Shown here one piece after another: positions 58,250 through 64,000 of a DNA stretch of 64,000 nt. The DNA is from VFKU01 sp964620045 (GTDB lineage: Bacteria > Hydrogenedentota > Hydrogenedentia > Hydrogenedentales > GCA-2746185). Numbering within the stretch: the stretch's first letter is position 1; each line of letters opens with the position of its first letter. Under the pieces are notes generated by a model that saw only the letters and a program-made list of their open reading frames with translations, searched no databases and was not told where the DNA came from. Made by a program: the position numbers and the translations under genes. The stretch spans positions 1 to 64,000 of the forward strand of contig CAZUJL010000009.1 of NCBI GenBank assembly GCA_964620045.1, read 5' to 3'.

Positions 58250-60472
58250 TTAGATTTTCTCGACGCGGACTGTCGCGCCGTAATCCGGAATGCCTGCCTT
58301 GGGCGCGCGCTTGGCGCGATCAAGTAGCACGTTTCCTTCGGGCCAATGGACCTGCAGTTCCCCCGTCCGGATATCGGCAATATACACGCGGCCCTCGTAG
58401 TGGCCTTGCGCGTTGGTCAGCCGAATACGATCACCGCCGTGCACTGCTAAACGAGCCGCATCTTCGTTGTTCATAAAGATCGCATCGCGCGACGCGCCGG
58501 TGGTGGCGTCGTGGGCTTCGTGAATCATCGAATTAAACTGCTTGCCGCGGCGAGTGGTGACCACAAACTCGCCCTCGCCACGCTCGGAAACCGGAACCGG
58601 CGCACCGGCGAAGCGCGCGCGGCCGCCGGGCAGCGGGAAGTGCCAGCCGGCGCAGAGGTGGCGGCCGCCGTACTGAAACTGGTCGCCCTGCTTGGCGAGG
58701 CGCTGGATACCGTCGTACATCGGAATCACGTGTGCGATTTCGTCGCGGACCTCGGCTGTCGAGCGCAGCGCGAGCGATGCGGCGCGATCCGGACGCACGC
58801 GGCGCGCGAGATCGAAGAATACCTCCCACTCCGGTCGCGCTTCCTCGATGCGGCGGCCCTCAATTTCGGGGCTGAACACGACGCGGCGCTCAGTAGTGGT
58901 CTCGGTGACGCCGCCGGGGGTTTCATAGCGCGTGGATGCGGGCAACAGGAGTACCGTGTCTTTTGCCTCGACGAGCATCTGCGGCGACAAGACCAAGTCC
59001 ATGTGCACGCGCAGCGGAATCGCGCGCAGGCTTTCCTCGACAAACGGAGGATCGGGCAGCACTTCTAGGAAATTTCCGCCGACTGAGAACAAAACATCCA
59101 ACTCGCCGCGATGCGCCGCGTCAATCATCTCGGGTGCATTCAGGCCAGATGCGCTTGGTGGTGTAAAACCCCAGTGTTGCGCGAGCGCGTCGGCATTTTC
59201 TTCGGTCACTGGCAGACCACCGGGAAACGCGGTGGCGTAGGCCCCCATTTCCGCACCGCCCTGCACGCCGGAATGCCCGCGAATCGGCATCAGGCCGCAG
59301 CCCTCGCGACCGACAAACCCTCGTGCAAGCGCGAGGTTCACGATCGCGCGGACATTATCGACGCCGCAGACATGCTGCGTGATGCCCATGCTCCACACGA
59401 AAACCGCGCGGTCTGCGTTGCCGAGGCGTTGCGCGAGGTCGATCATTTCCGCGCGCGGCAGGCCCGCAGACGCCTCGAGTCCCTCCCATGTTTCGTGCGC
59501 GATGCTGCCGCGCACGTCGTCGAAGTTTTCGGTGTGACCTTGAATGAAGTCTTCGTCGATCCGCTTCGCTTCGATCAACGACTTGAGCACGCCGCTCAAA
59601 AATGCGACGTCGCCGCCGGAGCGGATTTGGTAAAACTTGTCGGCGAGTTTTGTGCCGAAGAGCGCGCTCTCCGCGATAGAGGGAATCCAGTAACGCTCCA
59701 TACCCGGCTCGCGGTACGGATTCACAACGAGAATCTGCGCGCCATTTTTCTTTGCGTAGTGCAGATATTTCGTAGCCACGGGCTGGTTGTTCGCCACGTT
59801 GCTGCCAATAAACACAATGACTTGCGCGGAGAGCCAGTCGCTGTACGAGCACGTTGTCGCGCCGATCCCAAGCATTTCCTTGAGCGCGACGGTACTCGGC
59901 GAATGGCACACGCGCGCGGCGTTGTCGATGTTGTTCGTGCCGATCGCGCGGGCGGCTTTCTGCGCACAATAGTAGGCCTCGTTCGGCATGCCGCGGCTGG
60001 TGAGGTAAAACGCGAGGCGTTCGGGTGTTGTCGCGCGCATGCGCGTGGCGACGAGGTCCAGCACATCGCTCCACGAGAGCCGCGTGAACCCACGCTCGCC
60101 GCGCCGGCGGATCATCGGGTATGGAATGCGGCCCAACTCGCGCAGCTCGGCGCTTGATCGCGACTGGAGCGGGGCGGCATCGGCCAGCAGCTTCGCATCG
60201 AACGGGCCCATTGTGTTCAAGCGCAGCAGGCGCAGGCGGATGTTGCAGAGGTGCACGCCGTCGAGCGTCCAGTCGTGCAGGCCCGTCGTGCCGAGCGCGC
60301 AACCGTCACACACGCCCTGCGAAAGAATGCGCCACGCATACGGCAGTTCGTCGCGGTTTTCGGAGATCGCGCGCAGAATTTCGGCGTAGTTGTTTGGCCG
60401 TTGCTCGCCGATGCCGAAGGGTTTCCAGCTCGCCCAGTATTTCGGCGTCCATTTCTTTTGCACGCGGCTCAT
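58250..60472 (-). CDS. FdhF/YdeP-family molybdopterin oxidoreductase
   Basis: 740 aa. The N-terminal Fe-S/Mo region has WRILSQGVCDGCALGTTGL, and MPNEAYYCAQKAARAIGTNN and ARVCHSPSTVALKEMLG follow. The MGD-binding segments IVFIGSNVANNQP and MGITQHVCGVDNVRAIVNLALARG come next, then GVQGGAEMGAY and a C-terminal domain (RLAVHGGDRIRLTNAQGHYE). This matches the YdeP/alternative FdhF family (formate dehydrogenase-like), cytosolic, bis-MGD and 4Fe-4S containing. No Sec codon is seen. Starts within the fdhD stop (ATGA). The actual substrate is untested; formate is inferred from family and fdhD. Confidence 0.9.
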   Translation of the reverse strand: MSRVQKKWTPKYWASWKPFGIGEQRPNNYAEILRAISENRDELPYAWRILSQGVCDGCALGTTGLHDWTLDGVHLCNIRLRLLRLNTMGPFDAKLLADAAPLQSRSSAELRELGRIPYPMIRRRGERGFTRLSWSDVLDLVATRMRATTPERLAFYLTSRGMPNEAYYCAQKAARAIGTNNIDNAARVCHSPSTVALKEMLGIGATTCSYSDWLSAQVIVFIGSNVANNQPVATKYLHYAKKNGAQILVVNPYREPGMERYWIPSIAESALFGTKLADKFYQIRSGGDVAFLSGVLKSLIEAKRIDEDFIQGHTENFDDVRGSIAHETWEGLEASAGLPRAEMIDLAQRLGNADRAVFVWSMGITQHVCGVDNVRAIVNLALARGFVGREGCGLMPIRGHSGVQGGAEMGAYATAFPGGLPVTEENADALAQHWGFTPPSASGLNAPEMIDAAHRGELDVLFSVGGNFLEVLPDPPFVEESLRAIPLRVHMDLVLSPQMLVEAKDTVLLLPASTRYETPGGVTETTTERRVVFSPEIEGRRIEEARPEWEVFFDLARRVRPDRAASLALRSTAEVRDEIAHVIPMYDGIQRLAKQGDQFQYGGRHLCAGWHFPLPGGRARFAGAPVPVSERGEGEFVVTTRRGKQFNSMIHEAHDATTGASRDAIFMNNEDAARLAVHGGDRIRLTNAQGHYEGRVYIADIRTGELQVHWPEGNVLLDRAKRAPKAGIPDYGATVRVEKI

Positions 60473-61296
60473 GCGCGCGTCCCCGCAATGCGCTCGGCAT
60501 GGGTATAGATCGTCGCGCGATCGCCGCGACAGAACCCGGCCAGCGTGAGCCCGAGCCGATCGGCGGTTTCGACGGCGAGCGACGAGGCCGCACTGACGGC
60601 GAGCAACAACGGAATCCCCGCGCGGTACGCCTTGTACACGATTTCATACGACACGCGGCCGCTTACCATCAACGCGCCGGCTTCCTTCAGCCGACCCGAG
60701 CGCAGCAACGCGCCGACGGCCTTGTCCACGGCGTTGTGCCGACCGACATCCTCGCGCAGATCGAGCAGAGTGCCCGCGTTATTAAAAATCGCGGCGGCGT
60801 GGCACCCGCCGGTGGCGCGGAAAATCGCCTGCCTCTCCTGCATTGCGCGCAACAAATCGGGAATCCGGGATAGATCAAAATCCGGCATGCGATTGAGCGA
60901 GATCGGCTCGCCATACACTTCGATATCGGCCGGTTCACGCGTGCCGCAGACACCGCAAGACGCGGACGCGATCGCGGTGCGGCGGCCTTCGACGGATTTG
61001 GCGAGGAACGGCGCGGGCACGTCGATTTCGATGCAGGCGGGAAGTTGCGTCTCCGGATCGGGCACGAGCCGGTGCGCAATCGGCGCGTCGGGCGCGGGCA
61101 CGATGCCTTCGGTGAACAGCAGTCCGCGCGCGAGCGCGTCGTCGTCGTCCGGCGTGCGCATCGTGGTCGTGTATGCCTCGCCGTTCACGCGAATGTGCAG
61201 CGGCGCCTCGACGACGAGCGGTTCGTTTGCCGCCGCTGCGTGGCCTTCGTTGTATCGCCGCGTGGCAACGCGTTTTGTGCCTTCTTCCGGGCGCAT
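60469..61296 (-). CDS. fdhD: Formate dehydrogenase accessory sulfurtransferase FdhD
   Basis: 275 aa. The sulfur-transfer cysteines are in SASCGVCGTRE. EAPLHIRVNGEAYTTTMRTP, FRATGGCHAAAIFN, LREDVGRHNAVDKAVG and SGRVSYEIVYKAYRAGIPLL are the other FdhD blocks. FdhD passes sulfur from IscS to the molybdenum of FdhF-type enzymes. ATG at 61296 is chosen by family N-terminus. It is coupled to the FdhF gene downstream and divergent from the DUF1330 gene. Confidence 0.95.
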   Translation of the reverse strand: MRPEEGTKRVATRRYNEGHAAAANEPLVVEAPLHIRVNGEAYTTTMRTPDDDDALARGLLFTEGIVPAPDAPIAHRLVPDPETQLPACIEIDVPAPFLAKSVEGRRTAIASASCGVCGTREPADIEVYGEPISLNRMPDFDLSRIPDLLRAMQERQAIFRATGGCHAAAIFNNAGTLLDLREDVGRHNAVDKAVGALLRSGRLKEAGALMVSGRVSYEIVYKAYRAGIPLLLAVSAASSLAVETADRLGLTLAGFCRGDRATIYTHAERIAGTRA

Positions 61297-61372
61297 GCTA
61301 TGGTCACCCCGCTGAGCAATTATCGTAATCCGAATGAATGCCGCAAACGTAATCGCGCACGGGAGAATGGGT

Positions 61373-61753
61373 GTGGAACTGAACATTAACGCGATGTTGC
61401 CGACCGGAGAACAGATGCAGGGCTTCGTGGGCCTGCCGGACGACGGCCCGATCGTGATGCTGAATCTGCTGAAATTCAAAGGCGAGAGCGGCCAGGCGGA
61501 ATACATGAAATACAGCGCGGAAGTGCTGCCGATGGTCGTGAAACAGGGCGGCAAGGTGCTGTTCATGGGCAAGCCGCAGTTTTGCCTTATCGGCAACGGC
61601 GACTGGGACGCGGTCGCGCTCGTGCAGTACCCGAGCAAGATGGCCTTTATCGCGATGACGTCCTCGCCGGAGTATCAGGCGATTCATCACCACCGCGACG
61701 AGGGCCTCGCGGGCCAGGTGCTGTATGCGATGAAACAGGCCGGGCCCGCCTGA
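61373..61753 (+). CDS. DUF1330-like protein
   Basis: 126 aa alpha/beta-barrel-dimer type (dimeric ferredoxin-like). GPIVMLNLLKFKGESGQAEY, YSAEVLPMVVKQGGKVLFMG, DWDAVALVQYPSKMAFIAM and SPEYQAIHHHRDEGLAG fit DUF1330. GTG at 61373 (GGGAG 7 nt upstream) is favoured over ATG at 61334, which lacks a ribosome site. The function of this family is not established. MFS gene follows within 7 bp. Confidence 0.82.
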   Translation: MELNINAMLPTGEQMQGFVGLPDDGPIVMLNLLKFKGESGQAEYMKYSAEVLPMVVKQGGKVLFMGKPQFCLIGNGDWDAVALVQYPSKMAFIAMTSSPEYQAIHHHRDEGLAGQVLYAMKQAGPA

Positions 61754-61759
61754 CGCGTG

Positions 61760-63049
61760 ATGGACCAACCGAAACAGAAATTCTACGGCTGGTGGCTGCT
61801 GCTGGCGGCCTGCTGTGTATACGGCCTCGGCATCACGCCGGGTTATTTCGGTTGGGGCATTCTTTTTTCCGGGCTTGAACACGAGCTGCACTACACAAAA
61901 AAAGACCTTGGCCTGATCTTCGGGCTGTTCACGTTTCTTTATAGCGGCGTCGGGCCGATCGTCGGGTGGTTGCAACGCAGGATCACGATTCGCGGCATCA
62001 TGACGCTCGGCAGCCTGATGGCGGCGCTGGGCTATTTCATTGTGTCGCGATCGGACACGAAGACGGAATTCCTGATCGGCTACTCGATCCTTGGTGGCGC
62101 GGGTGTGGGTCTGTCGACCATCGTCCCCTGCCAAACACTCGGCCAGAACTGGTTCCTGAAACGCCGCGCGACGGCAATCGCGATCCTGATGGCGTCGGGC
62201 AGCGTGACGGGCCTGTTCATTCCCAAGCTCTGCAAATACGTGCTCGATCATTACAACTGGCGCGATGGTTGGATCGCGATCGCGCTGATGTCGCTTGGCG
62301 CAGCAGTCATCGCGGCGCTTTTCATTCGTGACACGCCGGAACAGCTCGGCCAGCACCGCGACGGCATTCCTCCCGAATCCGCGGGCAGCTCGAAAATTCT
62401 GAGCGCGAAATCGACCGTCGCCGATTTATGGACGGCGAAGGCCGCCTTCCGCACGCACCAGTTCTGGCTGATCGTCGTCGCGGGCACGGCCTACGCCGTG
62501 CCGTGGGGCGCGATCATTTCGCACGGCGCCTCGCACATCCGAAACACTGACGCGATCGCGGCGAGTTTTGCGTTCTTGATGACGATTCCTTCGCTGGCTG
62601 GATTGTTCGGCCGGCTCTCGGGCGGTCTGGGCGACTGGTTGCGTCCGCAGGCGGTGCTGGTAGGCTCGTTGCTGCTCGAAGGCAGCGGCTGCATCGTGTT
62701 CCTGTATGCGAATTCGGTGCCGGTGGCGGTGTTTGGCCTTGCGATTTTCGGCCTCGGCTTCGGCGCGGCGTATGTGAGCATTCCGGTGGTGTTCACGGAC
62801 TTCTTCGGGCGTACTGCGTTTGGGCTCACCTCCGGCGTGCGCATGTTGTTTACGGGCATCTTCAACGGCCTCGCGCCGTGGATCGCGGGCATTATTTTCG
62901 ATGCGACACAGTCGTACGTCATCCCGTTCTGGGGACTCTTTGGCGTCTCGATGCTCGGCGTGGTCGCGGCCTCCGTCGCGCGCAATCCCGGCGCGCCGCC
63001 GGAGTATCGGACGGCTGGTTCGGGCGCGGCGGCCGCGAAGGCGGCATAA
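61760..63049 (+). CDS. MFS transporter (oxalate/formate or monocarboxylate type)
   Basis: 429 aa, about 12 transmembrane helices. QKFYGWWLLLAACCVYGLGI and GLIFGLFTFLYSGVGPIVGWL form the first helices. GGAGVGLSTIVPCQTLGQNWFLKRRATA is characteristic of the OFA/monocarboxylate branch, and FGRLSGGLGDWLRPQAVL is the MFS motif in the second half. A monocarboxylate such as formate would fit the adjacent fdh genes, but the substrate is inferred only. ATG at 61760 is used; GTG at 61757 is also possible. Confidence 0.88.
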   Translation: MDQPKQKFYGWWLLLAACCVYGLGITPGYFGWGILFSGLEHELHYTKKDLGLIFGLFTFLYSGVGPIVGWLQRRITIRGIMTLGSLMAALGYFIVSRSDTKTEFLIGYSILGGAGVGLSTIVPCQTLGQNWFLKRRATAIAILMASGSVTGLFIPKLCKYVLDHYNWRDGWIAIALMSLGAAVIAALFIRDTPEQLGQHRDGIPPESAGSSKILSAKSTVADLWTAKAAFRTHQFWLIVVAGTAYAVPWGAIISHGASHIRNTDAIAASFAFLMTIPSLAGLFGRLSGGLGDWLRPQAVLVGSLLLEGSGCIVFLYANSVPVAVFGLAIFGLGFGAAYVSIPVVFTDFFGRTAFGLTSGVRMLFTGIFNGLAPWIAGIIFDATQSYVIPFWGLFGVSMLGVVAASVARNPGAPPEYRTAGSGAAAAKAA

Positions 63050-63082
63050 ATAAAAAAGGGGCGGCCACTGGGGGCCGCCCCT
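63047..63082 (-). terminator. Intrinsic terminator of the secreted-protein gene
   Basis: Stem arms 63057-63066 (AGGGGCGGCC) and 63073-63082, 10 bp, 6-nt loop. In the minus direction the stem is followed by TTTTTT then ATTTA (63047-63057 region), a good intrinsic terminator for the gene ending at 63101. For the MFS gene on the plus strand the hairpin has no following T-run, so it is one-sided. Confidence 0.8.
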
Positions 63083-63100
63083 ACCAGTTGCTACTGAAGC

Positions 63101-63655
63101 TTAGCTGTCCTTCTTCTGCCCAAGTTTGCGGTTCACGACGGAGAGGTCGGCGTAGTAGTTCACCGGGTGCAGGCCGCCGAGGCCAGAGCGATAAGCGCGC
63201 TTCATGCCGAGGGCGTCGACGGGTTCTTGGACGAAGTTGATCGCAACATCCATCACCGGGTCGACGTGTTCCTTAATCGCCGCCCACTTGTCGATGATTT
63301 GCTTCACTGCATCGTGCTGTTCGGGCGAGACCTTCACAATCAGCGTCGTTGCGTCCGGCGCCTTGTCGCTCGCGCGTTCGGCCTTGATCACATCGGCCGG
63401 AATCACCGAGACGACTGGCTTGCCGCCCTGGACGTTCATGCCGTAGGCCGCTTCGATATTTTCGCCGTTACCGAGGACGACGGCGCAGGTGCCTGTCGGC
63501 GCGTTGGCCGCCTGGCCCTTCGAAAGGAACATGACCCACTGCCCGGTGGACTTGCCGCCGCTGCCGTCCACTTCGGTAAGTTTCTCCGCCGCGAATACTG
63601 CCGGGCTTACGGCGACCAGCGCCGCGACCAGAACTGCACACGCACGTTGCATCAT
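63101..63655 (-). CDS. Secreted protein of unknown function
   Basis: 184 aa. Two adjacent ATGs at 63655 and 63652 follow a GGGGA site; the signal peptide (QRACAVLVAALVAVSPAVFA) is clear with cleavage near VFA-AEK. The mature part begins with a Lys/Gly-rich stretch and has NAPTGTCAVVLGNGENIEAAYG-like and ATTLIVKVSPEQHDAVKQII segments. SPEQHDAVKQIIDKWAAIKE is helical. No family is recognised. Ends in QKKDS after a Tyr-rich region. Single-gene unit with its own terminator. Confidence 0.7.
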   Translation of the reverse strand: MMQRACAVLVAALVAVSPAVFAAEKLTEVDGSGGKSTGQWVMFLSKGQAANAPTGTCAVVLGNGENIEAAYGMNVQGGKPVVSVIPADVIKAERASDKAPDATTLIVKVSPEQHDAVKQIIDKWAAIKEHVDPVMDVAINFVQEPVDALGMKRAYRSGLGGLHPVNYYADLSVVNRKLGQKKDS

Positions 63656-63732
63656 GGATGGAATCCCCTTCTCTAAGGCCGATTGGCCGGAAAATTCGAG
63701 CATAGCATAGCGATTTCGCGCCCGCCAGCCTC

Positions 63733-64000
63733 CTATTCGCCGCGGTTCGCGCCGTATTGGATGGCGTTAAACAGGATGCGGAAGGTGCCGTGGGGCTGGC
63801 CGCGCCGCGTGACGGCGGGGCCGATCAGCAGGATGCGGCCCTTGCCGTAGGTCACCTCGACGATGGCGGGTTTATCGCGGATGAGTTCCTCGCCGCGAAT
63901 CCAGCCGCTTTCGAGGAGCACCGTGTCGGAATAGCGCGAGATCACGCGGACCGGGAAACGCTCGGAGGATTTTCGGCCTTTGTCGAGGCTGTCGACCGGC
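63733..64000 (-). CDS. C-terminal end of a probable M14-type metallopeptidase, 5' part outside the window
   Basis: Minus-strand frame open to the window edge. The visible 88 codons end in DKPAIVEVTYGKGRILLIGP and RRGQPHGTFRILFNAIQYGA, an ending I associate with large M14-family zinc carboxypeptidases, which carry a C-terminal GATase-like domain with PAIVEVPYGKGR. The zinc ligands would be further upstream. Identity is therefore tentative. Confidence 0.55.
   Translation of the reverse strand, partial: PVDSLDKGRKSSERFPVRVISRYSDTVLLESGWIRGEELIRDKPAIVEVTYGKGRILLIGPAVTRRGQPHGTFRILFNAIQYGANRGE

Noticed and set aside
1..64000. CRISPR arrays, tRNA or rRNA genes, insertion sequences
   Set aside because: No regularly spaced direct repeats, cloverleaf with a T-loop GTTCRANYC block, rRNA core sequence or transposase motif was noticed by eye; a covariance-model scan would be needed to exclude them fully.

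Overview
The window is a GC-rich, gene-dense bacterial chromosome segment, read here without database searches. The organism looks Gram-negative: it has an ADP-heptose:LPS heptosyltransferase, an RND-type exporter and lipoprotein signal peptides. Its peptidoglycan should contain meso-diaminopimelate, because MurE carries the DNPR motif. The gene families, the divided mra/mur cluster and the widespread intergenic palindromes would fit a Planctomycetes/Hydrogenedentota-like environmental lineage. That placement is inference only, since no rRNA gene or marker phylogeny is available.

Layout. 1-4062: end of a DUF4256 gene, then an AT-rich islet with a 904-residue TPR protein ending in a DUF2325-like domain (own promoter), a small unknown gene, and repeat DNA. 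4063-5490: waaF and a small membrane protein. 5820-11095: a signalling operon (PAS sensor kinase, HD-GYP response regulator, HDOD response regulator). 11072-23994 (minus): a division and cell-wall cluster read as mraZ, STAS gene, rsmH, ftsL, ftsI, murE, murF, mraY, murD, ftsW, murG, macrodomain gene. It runs from a sigma70-type promoter overlapped by MraZ boxes. 24248-28676 (minus): FHA protein plus ClpA-like ATPase, PaiB, MgtC.

29032-31244 (minus) is a second AT-rich islet: a HEPN-domain gene and a P-loop ATPase gene overlapping by 4 bp. It sits between mgtC and hemE and is the best candidate here for an undescribed (conflict/defence-like) system. 31320-36522: hemE, a small membrane protein, a DUF2339 protein and a CCA-adding enzyme. 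36684-40436: MrfA-type helicase and MrfB-type exonuclease. 40441-40849: a GIY-YIG nuclease gene bounded by inverted 28-bp repeats.

40915-49420: GNAT acetyltransferase, secreted protein, oligopeptide-binding lipoprotein, an HDOD protein with a degenerate receiver, DinB, DUF486, a membrane serine hydrolase and a PHP phosphoesterase. 49417-53597 (minus): riboflavin operon ribD-ribE-ribBA-ribH-nusB-PHP under an FMN riboswitch with an intrinsic terminator. 53692-58243: lipoprotein, membrane protein, RND transporter and enoyl-CoA hydratase. 58250-61296 (minus): fdhD and an FdhF/YdeP-type molybdoenzyme. 61373-64000: DUF1330 protein, MFS transporter, secreted unknown protein, and the C-terminal end of a probable M14 peptidase.

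Most operons are tightly coupled through ATGA, GTGA or TAATG junctions. Codon use is GC-rich everywhere except the two islets (454-3239 and 29032-31319) and the GIY-YIG gene. I saw no tRNA, rRNA, CRISPR array or insertion sequence.
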